This document shows positions 1-8,691 of a stretch of DNA of 64,000 bases, piece by piece. This DNA is from Bin18 sp965200355 (GTDB lineage Bacteria > Desulfobacterota > Binatia > Bin18), in the NCBI GenBank assembly GCA_965200355.1, contig OZ241351.1:186001-250000 (forward strand). Reading direction: 5' to 3'. The translations under genes and the position numbers were made by a program. The notes under the pieces are model-generated. The model had not been told where the DNA came from and did not search any database. It worked only from the letters and a program-made list of their open reading frames with translations. The stretch's first letter is position 1; each line of letters opens with the position of its first letter.

Positions 1-1062
1 GAACGGCCGAATCTGTGTCGTTTGGAGGAGGGCGCGCGCTGTGGTCTCCTCTTCTTTTGCCGCATAGGACAGACCGATATTGATGTAGTCGTGGGCCATG
101 CCAACGCAGCGTCGGATTTCGCTGACCTGTCCGGTATCCCGGGCCTCAGCCATGACAATATGATTGGTCAGATAGGCGAGTTCCTGGCCGACCTTCCCAA
201 TGGTCTGGCGGGGCAGGCTTGTCAATACCTGAGAGAAAAAGGACGTTGGCTCGGCCAGGAGAGATAAAGCGTGGTCGGGGGGCGTCACCGGGTCGTCCCC
301 AGCGGCCAGAGGGCGGGTGTCGGGGCTGCGTTGATAGGCCGATAACGGAATAGAGTCTGGCGGGATAAAGCGGAAGAGCGCCTGCGCCTCTTCATATCTC
401 GGATAGCCCCGATCTTCGAGGCGCGCCGCCCGCCAGCGAAACGCCTGTTCTTCCAGTCCGCTTGCAAGCTCGAACAAACTGTTTTCGAGCGCGTGGAGAT
501 ACCTGCGGTAATCAAGCCGGCGGAGTTGCTCAAGCAGGAGGTAGAGAATCGGTTCGGACTCGCCCCGGAAGCGCAGGAGATACTGCTCGTCAAAGGTGAA
601 ATATCTGGACTCGTCAAAGTCGGGCGCTTCCTCGACATCCACTTTGCGGACCACTTCAAAGTGGCGTTGAATCAGGAGGACGAGGAGTTCGATATCGGCG
701 TGTACGATCCACTCGGTCAACTGGCTGCTCCGGCTCTCATCGAGCAGCAGCAGCCAGTGTGTCAAGCGTCCATCATCCAAGCGGTCCTTGCGCCAGCAGT
801 CCAGGTCCAGCATGTCACGGACTTGTTCAGGAGCCGCCATTGCCAGCAACCCGACCGCATCGTGCAGGCCAATCTCCTTGAGCGTATACAGTAAGGTCTC
901 GGAAGAGAGGGCCTGGACGAGCGCCGCCCCGTTTTCTGCCGACAGGAGGAACTCCTGCCGGTCTGCGGCCTCAAGCCGCACCAGCTGAGCAGCCTGCTCG
1001 GCGACGGAGAGCTCGGGCAGACTGGCGCGGTCGGGATGGAGCATATGCTCGGAAGCGGTCAT
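1..1062 (-). CDS. DUF6178 family protein, partial (C-terminus beyond left edge)
   Basis: The minus frame from the ATG at 1062 stays open for all 354 codons to position 1, so only the N-terminal part is present. The protein is acidic and helical, with no signal peptide or membrane segment. The segments LDLDCWRKDRLDDGR (about residues 88-102) and EEQAFRWRAARLEDRGYPRY, the latter followed by a FRFIPP strand, are as I recall them from DUF6178, an uncharacterised family common in Desulfobacterota-like genomes. The ATG lies 5 nt after the stop of the PEP-mutase-like gene, so the two are probably cotranscribed. Function is unknown. The family call comes from remembered motifs, not a search. Confidence 0.7.
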   Translation of the reverse strand, partial: MTASEHMLHPDRASLPELSVAEQAAQLVRLEAADRQEFLLSAENGAALVQALSSETLLYTLKEIGLHDAVGLLAMAAPEQVRDMLDLDCWRKDRLDDGRLTHWLLLLDESRSSQLTEWIVHADIELLVLLIQRHFEVVRKVDVEEAPDFDESRYFTFDEQYLLRFRGESEPILYLLLEQLRRLDYRRYLHALENSLFELASGLEEQAFRWRAARLEDRGYPRYEEAQALFRFIPPDSIPLSAYQRSPDTRPLAAGDDPVTPPDHALSLLAEPTSFFSQVLTSLPRQTIGKVGQELAYLTNHIVMAEARDTGQVSEIRRCVGMAHDYINIGLSYAAKEEETTARALLQTTQIRPF

Positions 1063-1067
1063 GGGTT

Positions 1068-1952
1068 TCACTCGGTTGGCGTCTCGGTTGGCGTATAGTG
1101 ATCGAGAAAGGCCAGGGCTTGGTCCCAGCCGAGGAGGCGGTTGAAGACCTCGGTAAATGGCAGCATCTCATGCCATGCGCCTTGCGTCGTGCCCGTCTCT
1201 CGGAGCGTCTGTAAGGTTTTTTTCATATGATAGGTCGCCGCCAGGACATTGGTCACCGGATAGATGGCAAGACAAAAACCGAGGTCCTCAAGGTCGCGCG
1301 CGGGCAAGAAAGGCGTCTTCCCGCCTTCCACCATATTGACCATCAGCGGGGTGGTCGAAAACTCGCGGCAGACCAGCTCCATCTGTTTGACTGACTCGAA
1401 CGCCTCAAAGAATAACAGGTCTGCCCCGGCCTCCACACAGGCAGACGCCCGGGCCAGCGCATCGTCAAGCCCATGCACGCCAATCGCGTCAATCCGGGCA
1501 ATGATGACCGTGGCAGGATTGGTGCGGTTGTCCACCGCGGCCCGAATTTTGGCCGCATGGTCAGCGGTCGAGACCACCCGCTTGCCATCCAGGTGGCCAC
1601 AGCGACGCGGGACATCCTGGTCCTCAATGTGGAGACCGGCGACCTGAACCCGCTCATATTCCTGGACCATACGGGCGACATTCAAGATGGAACCAAATCC
1701 GGCCTCGGCATCCGCGATGACCGGCACGCTCACCGCCCGGCAGACGCCTTCGAGTTGGATCACCATCTCGGTCAGCGTCCGCATTCCAAAGTCTGGATAG
1801 CCCAGCGCGCCGGCAGAGACCCCGCCGGAGTAGTACACCAGCGGAAATCCAGCTTCTTCGACAAGCCGGGCGGAAATGACATCATAGGCTCCGGCGGCCA
1901 TGAGAAAGCGGTCCTGGGAAAGCAGGGTCCGGAGAGATTGAGCGTGGGACAT
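1068..1952 (-). CDS. Isocitrate lyase/PEP mutase family protein (methylisocitrate-lyase-like)
   Basis: A 294-residue single-domain TIM barrel of the ICL/PEP-mutase superfamily, whose members cleave or rearrange C-C or C-P bonds of 2-oxo or hydroxy acids with Mg2+. Visible signatures are YYSGGVSAG near residue 40, the metal-binding ADAEAGFG near residue 80, and HIEDQDVPRRCGHL near residue 110. The last carries the K/R-R-C-G-H loop with the catalytic Cys found in lyases rather than phosphonomutases. A methylisocitrate lyase or oxaloacetate decarboxylase-like role is therefore more likely than PEP mutase, but the substrate cannot be read from sequence. The ATG has AAGGAG upstream. It precedes the DUF6178 gene on the same strand. 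Confidence 0.85.
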   Translation of the reverse strand: MSHAQSLRTLLSQDRFLMAAGAYDVISARLVEEAGFPLVYYSGGVSAGALGYPDFGMRTLTEMVIQLEGVCRAVSVPVIADAEAGFGSILNVARMVQEYERVQVAGLHIEDQDVPRRCGHLDGKRVVSTADHAAKIRAAVDNRTNPATVIIARIDAIGVHGLDDALARASACVEAGADLLFFEAFESVKQMELVCREFSTTPLMVNMVEGGKTPFLPARDLEDLGFCLAIYPVTNVLAATYHMKKTLQTLRETGTTQGAWHEMLPFTEVFNRLLGWDQALAFLDHYTPTETPTE

Positions 1953-2167
1953 GAAAAGAGCAACTCCTTACAACTAGCGCTACGGATAGATACGCCTGTC
2001 CAGAGGGTCATTTCTGACACGCGAGGAGCGCTTGTCAAGGGAGGAAGGAAAACGGCTCGCCTCTTGCTTTTCCGCGCGAAGTCAGCCACAAGGACCGAAA
2101 GCATCCACACGTCCGGGGTGCGGTCTCATGGGAGGACGGGTGGAATTCGCTCAGAGGAGGGAATGGT

Positions 2168-2785
2168 ATGAGTAATCTTGCGTATCAAGACGACAGCCTG
2201 TACACGCTCGAACAGCTTGCCGCAGAGGTAGAAGCCCTGGTCGCCGGTGAAAAGGATCATGCCGCGATTGTGGCCGCGGCAGAACCCCTGCTGGCCCGTT
2301 TTCTGGCCGCTGGCAGCCTGCCGGAAGAATACTGCCAGCCAGCCCCCGGTCGTATCACCACCGAGCACAAAGACTTCAGCCTGTATCGCCTCCACCGTGG
2401 CCCTGAAGACTGTTTTAATATCATGGTCGCTATCTGGCCCCCAGGCGGCTCAAGCGGGGTGCACGATCATGCTGGGAACTGGGTCGTCGAAGGCGTGTAC
2501 CGCAACCAGCTCCATACCATTCGGTATCAACGTCTCGACGCTGGGACGCAGCCGGGCTATGCAGAACTACGGGAAACCACCGCGCTCGACCTCCGGCCAG
2601 GCGATGTCGCTCACGTGCTGTCTCCGAACGAGGAAGTCCATGATTTTCTCAACCAGACTGACGAGCCGGTTGTGAGCGTCCATATCTATGGTGGGGATAT
2701 CAGCACCGAAACGCTGAACTATTTTGACCCGGCCGACAAGTCGGTCGAACGGGTTGCGCACGACCTCCAGTACGATAATGAGTAG
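2168..2785 (+). CDS. Cysteine dioxygenase type I-like cupin
   Basis: A 205-residue cupin resembling cysteine dioxygenase, which oxidises L-cysteine to cysteine sulfinate with O2 and Fe(II). The iron ligands are visible as HDH in SGVHDHAGNWVVEG (about residues 100-113) and the later His in SVHIYGGDI near residue 178. The eukaryotic Cys-Tyr crosslink cysteine is absent, as in bacterial enzymes. The cupin turn DLRPGDVAHVLSP is intact. A GAGGAGG motif precedes the ATG. It is divergent from the PEP-mutase-like gene across 215 bp. A related thiol dioxygenase (for example 3-mercaptopropionate) remains possible. Confidence 0.85.
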   Translation: MSNLAYQDDSLYTLEQLAAEVEALVAGEKDHAAIVAAAEPLLARFLAAGSLPEEYCQPAPGRITTEHKDFSLYRLHRGPEDCFNIMVAIWPPGGSSGVHDHAGNWVVEGVYRNQLHTIRYQRLDAGTQPGYAELRETTALDLRPGDVAHVLSPNEEVHDFLNQTDEPVVSVHIYGGDISTETLNYFDPADKSVERVAHDLQYDNE

Positions 2786-2837
2786 GCGCTACGCGGAAGA
2801 AACTGCCCCGCTGTCTGCGCAGTCAGGCGCTCAGCCT

Positions 2838-3575
2838 TCACATTAAGGAGAGCGCCGCCGCCGGGCCGGTCGGAGCGGGGGTTTTCCCCGGAAGCAGCAT
2901 AAAGTCGTCATAGGCCGCCTCGGCTACGCTGGCCATTGTGTCGGAGTCTGAGAGCACGGCGATACCGCGCACCTCTCCCGGTTCAAAGCCAAACAGGTCC
3001 TTATAGTCCTGGTAGAAATTCACGCCTTCCTGTCGCCACTCGCCGGGCTCGGCTGGTCCCCGCTGTAAGACGACGACCTTGGCGCGCCAATAGACCGGGC
3101 TGTCGAAGCGCGTGCCAACCGCGAGGGTTGAACTCCAGACGTATTTAATCGCTCGTGGCACGAGGCTGCTATCAAAAACAACGTAGACCGCGGCAGCCGA
3201 GTCATTCGTCTTTTTTGCGCGTTCGTCAGCCCCAGAGGGGAGTCTGGTGGCGCGCCAACGCCAGCGTAAAATGGGATAGTCCCGCGGCTTCCATCGATAT
3301 TCTCTGCCAATCTGGACATCCTGATTGTTGGCATAGGCATGGAGAAAGCGATTGCCGCCTTCCTCGGCAATGCGATAGACGGCCTGCGCCGTGGCTTCGC
3401 TGCCACGCACCTTCCAGCCCGACGGAAACACGCCAGCCTGATACTGTTGAAAGGTTTCCTGAAAAGGCGCAGCGCCCTGGGGTGTCGGCGCTCTTCCCCC
3501 ATCGGGGTCGGCCGTTCGGGGAGTCAACACACAGACAAATAGGCAGGCCGTGAACCACACAACACCCGTTCTCAC
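2838..3575 (-). CDS. DUF3047 domain exported protein
   Basis: The frame opens as far as 3623 (TTG) or 3617 (ATG). I prefer the GTG at 3575, because GGGAGGGG lies just upstream and the start then gives a clean signal peptide (MRTGVVWFTACLFVCVL). The mature part matches the uncharacterised DUF3047 family: GREYRWKPRDYPILRWRW, then AVYVVFDSS, KYVWSSTLAVGT, and GIAVLSDSDTMASVAEAAYDDF near the C-terminus. It looks like a carbohydrate-binding-like beta sandwich, and the catalytic role is unknown. It is convergent with the cysteine dioxygenase gene. Confidence 0.75.
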   Translation of the reverse strand: MRTGVVWFTACLFVCVLTPRTADPDGGRAPTPQGAAPFQETFQQYQAGVFPSGWKVRGSEATAQAVYRIAEEGGNRFLHAYANNQDVQIGREYRWKPRDYPILRWRWRATRLPSGADERAKKTNDSAAAVYVVFDSSLVPRAIKYVWSSTLAVGTRFDSPVYWRAKVVVLQRGPAEPGEWRQEGVNFYQDYKDLFGFEPGEVRGIAVLSDSDTMASVAEAAYDDFMLLPGKTPAPTGPAAALSLM

Positions 3576-3923
3576 CTTACCACCCCTCCCTTGCTGACCG
3601 TATCGGCTCCGAACCATCTTCAACCCGGGCGAACAGGAGCAGGGATAAGGGAAGTCGCCGGCAAGCGCAAGCCCGACACGGCTGGCGGCGATGAAGAAGG
3701 GCAGGCACAGGGCTGGAAATGGTCAACGGACCAAACTGTTGCCGGCCCGGCCATATCTAGGCCCCCTTCTGGTATGAAAGGGCAAGAATAGTCAATCTCT
3801 GGAAGGAAAAGGCGGCGGGCCGGACGCCCGGCCGTGGAGCTACAGCCGGGCGGAGAATACGGCGCGCGGTGCGGGCCAAGTTCCCCCCCGCCTTGGGGAG
3901 GAAACCGGGAGTTGCCGCTGCGC
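3576..3923. other. Intergenic stretch without a supported gene
   Basis: About 350 bp between the DUF3047 gene and the repeat-containing secreted protein. A GC-rich inverted repeat (CGGGC...GCCCG) sits near 3815-3835. Reading frames here have no domain-like content. The part nearest 3924 may be decayed remains of the YadA-like repeat protein, since repeat-like codons can still be read out of frame. Confidence 0.4.
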
Positions 3924-4985
3924 TCACAGGGCTACGGGCTCAGGGAGTACTCCCCGCTGGCGGTGTTCTGACCCCCCGCTCACGCTCGCCCACTTGCCGC
4001 TGGCGGTGTTGGATGTCCCCCCGCTCACGCTCGCGCGCACTCCGCTGGCGGTATTGCCGTCCCCCCCGCTCACGCTGGCGTAGTCTCCGCTGGCGGTGTT
4101 GCCGTCCCCCCCGCTCACGCTCGCATAGTCGTTCAGCAGAGCATTCTCATACCCGGCTACCAAGCCTCCCGTGCTATCGTAGATATGCTGCGGCCCCACC
4201 ACCAAGTTATGCGACCCGCCTCGGTCGCCTGCCTCCAGACCAGAGGGCGACTCATTATACCCCACGATCAGATTGCCCTTGCCGGACGGCGTGAATTCAT
4301 ACGTGGCCCCCGACCCGCTACGGATATGCACATTCACCCCACTGAAAATCAGATGCGGCCCGCTCAGCCCTCTCAGCGTGTCGGTCTCGACTGACACATA
4401 CGACAGCTTGGTGGTGTGGGCGGCGATGGCGTCCTTGTTCGTACCGATATTGGTCGTGTTGTCCTCGATGGCGGCCGTGTTCGTGTCGATTAGGTCTAGG
4501 GCCTGCGAGATTTTGTCCACTAAATTCTCTTCAATTCCCAAGTTGGTCGTGTTCGTACCGATGGCGGTCGTGTTGGCAGCAATGGTGGTCGTATGGGCGG
4601 CGATGGCGGTGGTGTGGACGGATATGGCGTCCGTGTTCGTGCCGATATTGGTCGTGTTCGTACCGATGGCGGTCGTGTTGGCGGATATGGTGGTCGTGTT
4701 CGTGCCGATATTGGCCGTGTTAGCGGCGATGGCGGTCGTGGTCGTGTCGATATTGGCCGTGTTAGCGGCGATGGCGGTCGTGTTTCTCTCTATGTTTTGG
4801 CGCATCTGGCTTATATCTTTAGTTTCACTTTGTAAGCGGCTCACGGTCCCCGCTAACGCGGACATTTTATCCTGTAAATTTTTCACTTGCTCCTGCAATG
4901 TTTGCCCCATGCTCGGACTGGCGGTCCCCAGAACCCCCAAGACTCCGGCTAACCCGACAAGCCCTCTGAATCCATTACTCAACAT
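3924..4985 (-). CDS. Secreted repeat protein: coiled-coil stalk plus YadA-like head repeats, frameshifted end
   Basis: 353 residues. A signal peptide (about residues 1-27, ending SPSMGQ) is followed by a heptad coiled coil (LQEQVKNLQDKMSALAG). Next come about 20 seven-residue units such as TAIAANT and ANIGTNT (residues 68-190), a beta-rich segment, and at least four 15-residue units of the type ASVSGGDGNTASGDY. The last resemble left-handed beta-roll repeats of trimeric autotransporter heads. No membrane anchor or sorting signal is seen. The stalk-before-head order is the reverse of YadA. The last unit goes out of frame after SVSGG: one G fewer in the GGGGGG tract near 3965-3970 would restore GGQNTASGEYSLSP and then a stop. 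Likely an adhesin or exported fibrous protein. Confidence 0.6.
   Translation of the reverse strand: MLSNGFRGLVGLAGVLGVLGTASPSMGQTLQEQVKNLQDKMSALAGTVSRLQSETKDISQMRQNIERNTTAIAANTANIDTTTTAIAANTANIGTNTTTISANTTAIGTNTTNIGTNTDAISVHTTAIAAHTTTIAANTTAIGTNTTNLGIEENLVDKISQALDLIDTNTAAIEDNTTNIGTNKDAIAAHTTKLSYVSVETDTLRGLSGPHLIFSGVNVHIRSGSGATYEFTPSGKGNLIVGYNESPSGLEAGDRGGSHNLVVGPQHIYDSTGGLVAGYENALLNDYASVSGGDGNTASGDYASVSGGDGNTASGVRASVSGGTSNTASGKWASVSGGSEHRQRGVLPEPVAL
3955..4135 (-). repeat. 45-bp in-frame tandem repeats encoding YadA-like units
   Basis: Consecutive 45-bp units (15 codons, consensus residues ASVSGGxxNTASGxx). Adjacent units are nearly identical at DNA level, which suggests recent slippage expansion. 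The poly-G tracts inside the units are plausible frameshift sites. Confidence 0.75.
4425..4800 (-). repeat. 21-bp periodic coding array (seven-residue stalk repeats)
   Basis: A run of 21-bp units encoding TAIxANT, TNIGTNT and similar heptads. It is interrupted once near 4490-4545 by a non-repeat helix (EENLVDKISQALDLI). The array lies wholly within the secreted repeat protein and stays in frame. Confidence 0.75.
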
Positions 4986-5325
4986 AAGTTGGCTCTGGTT
5001 CTGTCAATACCCGCTACGGGCAAGGGCTGCCGGCCACGGCCGGCGGCGGCTTTCGGCTCCCCCGCACCCCAACCCTCTCCCGCCGGGGGAGAGGGAGCGC
5101 ATCTAACCCGCCGGCTCGCTTCCTGCGTTCGTCCTGAGCCCTTCGACAAGCTCAGGACAGGCATAGCGCCAGCGAAGTCGAAGGACGCTCAAACGAACGG
5201 GGGGTGGCCCCTGCAACAACCTGGACTGTAGGGGCAACCCTTGTGGTTGCCCGGCGGGGGGCAACTCCTCGCTTGTCAGGCCGTGCCCATATACGATAAG
5301 GGGCACCGGATGAGGAGAACCGGCC
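4986..5325. repeat. Intergenic cluster of dispersed hairpin repeats
   Basis: No supported gene. The stretch holds three repeat types that recur in this window: a CCCTCTCCC/GGGAGAGGG hairpin near 5073-5096; a palindromic element built on TTCGTCCTGAGC...GTCGAAGGACGCTC at about 5126-5200, which here has an extra internal hairpin; and a GTAGGGGCAACCC/GGTTGCCC hairpin near 5229-5252. The ribosome site GAGGAG for the next gene lies at its right end. Confidence 0.65.
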
Positions 5326-7737
5326 ATGTCTGAGTCCACCCATGCCCTGCGCGCTTTCGAGGCGCTTGGCCCCACGGAACTGCGTCGGCGTCGGGACGAA
5401 ATCCAACACGTCTTGCGCGAAAATGGCGAGACCTCCAACGTCTATACAGACCCCCAGGGACGCGCCCGCCCCTGGGCGCTGGACATCATCCCGGCCTTCC
5501 TCACCAGCCAGGAGTGGCACGCGATTGAACAGGGGCTTATCCAGCGGGCCGCGCTGCTCAGCCTCATAGGGGCGGACCTGTATGGTCCCCAGCAACTCAT
5601 TCACGCTGGCCTACTCCCGCCCGAGTTGATCTATGCCCATCCCGGCTTTCTGCGTCCCTGTCATAATGCCCTGCCCACATCGGCCCCGTATCTGTGTCTG
5701 TACGCGGCTGACCTGACTCGGACTTCCGAGGGGAGCATGGTCGTACTGGACGACCACACCCAGGCCCCGTCTGGAGCCGGCTACGCCCTGGAAAACCGCG
5801 CGGTGTTGGCGCGGATTCTGCCCGGCCTGTATCAAGACACCCATGTCCAGGGCCTGTCCCCTTTTTTCCACACCCTGCGCTCGACCCTGGCCGGCCTGGC
5901 CCCGTCCGACCAGACGCAGACGGGGCTCCTCACCCCAGGGCCGCAGCACGAAGCCTATTCTGACCACGCCTATCTGGCCGGCTATTTGGATTATCCCCTC
6001 GTCCAGGACGCGGACTTGACAGTCCGCGACGGCCGCCTGTGGTTGAAGACGGTGGACGGGCTGCAACAGCTTGGCGTGGTCGTCCGGCATGTGGATGACA
6101 CTTTTTGTGATCCCTTGGAACTCACTCGGGCGTCGCTGTTCGCTCCCCCTGGGTTGCTCCAGGCCGTGCGGCATAACACGGTCGTGGTGGCCAACCCGCT
6201 GGGCAGTGGCCTGCTCGAAAACCCTGGGCTGCTGGCCTATCTGCCCCAGCTCGCCAGAGTGCTGCTCGGCCAGGACCTGCGCTTGGCCTCCGTCCCGACC
6301 TGGTGGTGCGGCGACGCACAGGCTCGGGCCTATGTTGTGGAGCATATCGAACACCTGGTCATCAAACCTGTCTTCCCTCATCTCGGGATAGCAACCGTCT
6401 GGGGCGCACAGTTGAGCGCCACAGAGCGCGCTAGCCTTATTCAGCACATCAGGGCCCGCCCGTGTCTCTTTGTCGGACAGGAGCCGGTGGCCTTGTCAAC
6501 GACGCCGGTGTTCAGCGGAGACCGCCTGGAGCCACGCCCCACGGTGTTCCGCAGTTTCCTGGTCTCTCGGGACACGGACTATGTGGTCATGCCGGGCGGG
6601 TTGGCGCGGGTCGTGCCGGACGTGGCTGAGTGGCCCGTCTCCGCTCAGGCCGGGGGCCTGAGCAAGGATATCTGGGTTCTCGCCTCAGAGCCTGAAAGTC
6701 AGCGCAGCCATATTCCCACAGTGGAGCGCTCCATAGCGGTTACGCGCAACGAGAGAGCGGTTACGCGCAGCGAGAGAGCATTGCCCAGCCGGACGGCGGA
6801 TAATCTGTTCTGGCTGGGGCGCTATGTCGAACGCACCGCCGGGCAGGCGCGCGTCTTCCGCGAAGTGCTACGGCGGGTCCTCGACACTGAGACTACCCGG
6901 TACGATACTCCCCTGGCGGCCTTTCTTTCGGCTCACACCCACAGCGCCACGACCTATTTGCGTTTTATCGACTCTGGGGAGCGCCGGCGACTGACTCTTG
7001 CCGAGCAGGAATTGCTCGCCACGCTGCTGGATGCCGACCAACCGGGGAGTCTGCGGTTTCATCTGAACGCCCTGGTCCGCGCCGGGCAGGCCGCCCGTGG
7101 CCGGCTGTCTGCTGATGCCTGGTCGGCCATCAACCGCCTCGACCGTGAGTTGACCGAGGTCAGGTCCTTGAGCGAGCTGCGCGAAAGCCTGGAGGGCCTG
7201 ATTATCGGGCTGGCTGCTCTGAATGGGCTGAATACCGAGAGCATGACGCGCGGCCACGGCTTCCGGTTTATGGAAATCGGCCGCCGGCTCGAACGGGCGC
7301 TCTCCACGCTCAGCCTTTTGCAGACAGGCTGCGCGCTGCCACGCGAGACAACAACAGTCGTCTGGGAGATGGTCCTGGCCATGACCGACAGCCTGCTGGC
7401 GTATCCGCGGCGCTCTGCCTCAGCCGTACAGGTCGGGGCCCTGTTGGACCTGCTGCTGCTTGACGAGAGCAACCCGTGTTCGGTCGGCTACCAGCTCGTT
7501 CAAATACGCGACCACATAACGGGCCTGCCGCGCAAGACCCCCCACCAGAGCACTGAAGAGCGTATCGTTTTGGAAGCGCTCACGACCTTACGGGCGACAG
7601 ACCGGGAACGCTATTCGACCTCCGCCGAGGACGCAGACAGGGATGAGGCGCTGAGCCAACTGTTTGCCGCTCTGAGCGCGCGCCTGATCTCACTGTCGGA
7701 GACCCTGAGTCGTGATTATTTCAGCCATGAAATGTAA
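5326..7737 (+). CDS. Circularly permuted ATP-grasp protein fused to alpha-E domain
   Basis: An 803-residue fusion. Residues 1 to about 470 match the circularly permuted ATP-grasp type 2 (DUF404/DUF407) proteins: RPWALDIIPAFLTSQEW, the glycine-rich GSGLLENPGLLAYLP, then PHLGIATVWGA and VALSTTPVFSGDRLEPR. Residues from about 485 on are the helical alpha-E domain (DUF403), starting SRTADNLFWLGRYVERT. These domains are usually separate adjacent genes. The family is predicted to ligate amino acids or modify peptides, but no reaction is established to my knowledge. A good GAGGAG precedes the ATG, and the transglutaminase-like gene follows 33 nt downstream, the classic partner. The domain junction carries a 21-bp tandem duplication. 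Confidence 0.88.
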   Translation: MSESTHALRAFEALGPTELRRRRDEIQHVLRENGETSNVYTDPQGRARPWALDIIPAFLTSQEWHAIEQGLIQRAALLSLIGADLYGPQQLIHAGLLPPELIYAHPGFLRPCHNALPTSAPYLCLYAADLTRTSEGSMVVLDDHTQAPSGAGYALENRAVLARILPGLYQDTHVQGLSPFFHTLRSTLAGLAPSDQTQTGLLTPGPQHEAYSDHAYLAGYLDYPLVQDADLTVRDGRLWLKTVDGLQQLGVVVRHVDDTFCDPLELTRASLFAPPGLLQAVRHNTVVVANPLGSGLLENPGLLAYLPQLARVLLGQDLRLASVPTWWCGDAQARAYVVEHIEHLVIKPVFPHLGIATVWGAQLSATERASLIQHIRARPCLFVGQEPVALSTTPVFSGDRLEPRPTVFRSFLVSRDTDYVVMPGGLARVVPDVAEWPVSAQAGGLSKDIWVLASEPESQRSHIPTVERSIAVTRNERAVTRSERALPSRTADNLFWLGRYVERTAGQARVFREVLRRVLDTETTRYDTPLAAFLSAHTHSATTYLRFIDSGERRRLTLAEQELLATLLDADQPGSLRFHLNALVRAGQAARGRLSADAWSAINRLDRELTEVRSLSELRESLEGLIIGLAALNGLNTESMTRGHGFRFMEIGRRLERALSTLSLLQTGCALPRETTTVVWEMVLAMTDSLLAYPRRSASAVQVGALLDLLLLDESNPCSVGYQLVQIRDHITGLPRKTPHQSTEERIVLEALTTLRATDRERYSTSAEDADRDEALSQLFAALSARLISLSETLSRDYFSHEM
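6737..6779 (+). repeat. In-frame 21-bp direct duplication at a domain junction
   Basis: Two adjacent 21-bp copies differing by one base (encoding AVTRNER and AVTRSER) sit exactly between the ATP-grasp and alpha-E domains. They lengthen the linker by seven residues. Confidence 0.7.
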
Positions 7738-7770
7738 CACCCGCCTCCCACAAACCCGTTCGACCTTGAG

Positions 7771-8691
7771 ATGATACGCTATCGCCTTACCCACACCACC
7801 ACATATCACTATACGTCGTCGGTGCCGCAGTGCCAGAACGAGGCCCACCTGCTCCCCCGCTCCACACCCCGACAAACGTGTGAGTCCGGGCAGCTCTGCA
7901 TTCAGCCGGCGCCGGCGCTGTATCAGGACCGGGAAGATTTTTTTGGCAATCGCGTCACCTATTTTGCCGTTCAGGAGCCCCATGTCAGCTTAGCCGTGAC
8001 TGCCCACAGTGAGGTCCTGCTCGTCCCGGCCCCGCTCCCCTACTTCCGGGCTTCGCCGGCCTGGGAAGCGGTGCGCCGCGCCGTTTCTCAAGAGGCGAGT
8101 CAGGCCGGCATTGAAGCGCGTCAATTCCTGCTTGATTCCCCCCTGGTCCACCACAGTCCTACGCTGGCCCGGTATGCGGCAGCCTCGTTTCCACCGGACC
8201 GGCCGCTATTGGAGGCCGTTGCCGACCTCGTGCGGCGTATCTATCAGGAGTTTACCTACGAACCCGAGGCGACCACGGTCTCGACCCCGCTCAATGTGGT
8301 CTTAGAGCGTCGTCAGGGGGTATGTCAGGATTTTGCCCATGTGGCTATCGGCTGTCTGCGCACCCAGGGCATTGCGGCACGCTATGTCAGCGGCTATCTC
8401 GAAACCCCGGCCTCAGACGACCAGCCGCAACTCACGGGCGCCGCGGCTTCCCACGCCTGGGTAGCGGTATATTGTCCTGGGCTGGGCTGGGTTGACTTCG
8501 ACCCGACCAATAATATCGTCCCCATTGACCAACATATGACCCTTGCCTGGGGCCGGGACTACAGCGACGTGCCCCCCCTGAAAGGCGTGGTTGTCGGCGG
8601 CGGCAGCCCGGTCCTTGACGTAGCCGTCACCGTGGAGCGAGTCCTGTCCTCGGAGGGGCAGGGGGAAGAGTGGCTAGTGGCTAGTGGCTAG
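7771..8691 (+). CDS. Transglutaminase-like family protein with bacterial N-terminal domain
   Basis: 306 residues. The N-terminal beta domain (MIRYRLTHTTTYHYTSSVP...) is the one usual in bacterial transglutaminase-like cysteine peptidases. The papain-like core follows, with Cys in RRQGVCQDFAHVAIG (about residue 190), His in ASHAWVAVYCPG (near 232) and Asp in VDFDPTNN (near 247). All three catalytic residues are present. Directly downstream of the ATP-grasp/alpha-E gene, it completes the operon type predicted to make and trim amide-linked peptides. The C-terminal residues SGQ...EWLVASG run into a GTGGCTAGTGGC tandem repeat, so the original end may have been altered. Confidence 0.88.
   Translation: MIRYRLTHTTTYHYTSSVPQCQNEAHLLPRSTPRQTCESGQLCIQPAPALYQDREDFFGNRVTYFAVQEPHVSLAVTAHSEVLLVPAPLPYFRASPAWEAVRRAVSQEASQAGIEARQFLLDSPLVHHSPTLARYAAASFPPDRPLLEAVADLVRRIYQEFTYEPEATTVSTPLNVVLERRQGVCQDFAHVAIGCLRTQGIAARYVSGYLETPASDDQPQLTGAAASHAWVAVYCPGLGWVDFDPTNNIVPIDQHMTLAWGRDYSDVPPLKGVVVGGGSPVLDVAVTVERVLSSEGQGEEWLVASG

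Noticed and set aside
1473..2171. Plus-strand ORF of 232 codons
   Set aside because: It is antisense to the PEP-mutase-like gene with a well-matched family sequence on the other strand.
4425..4800. Regular 21-bp repeat array as a CRISPR
   Set aside because: The units have no spacers, stay in frame and encode heptad stalk repeats of an exported protein.
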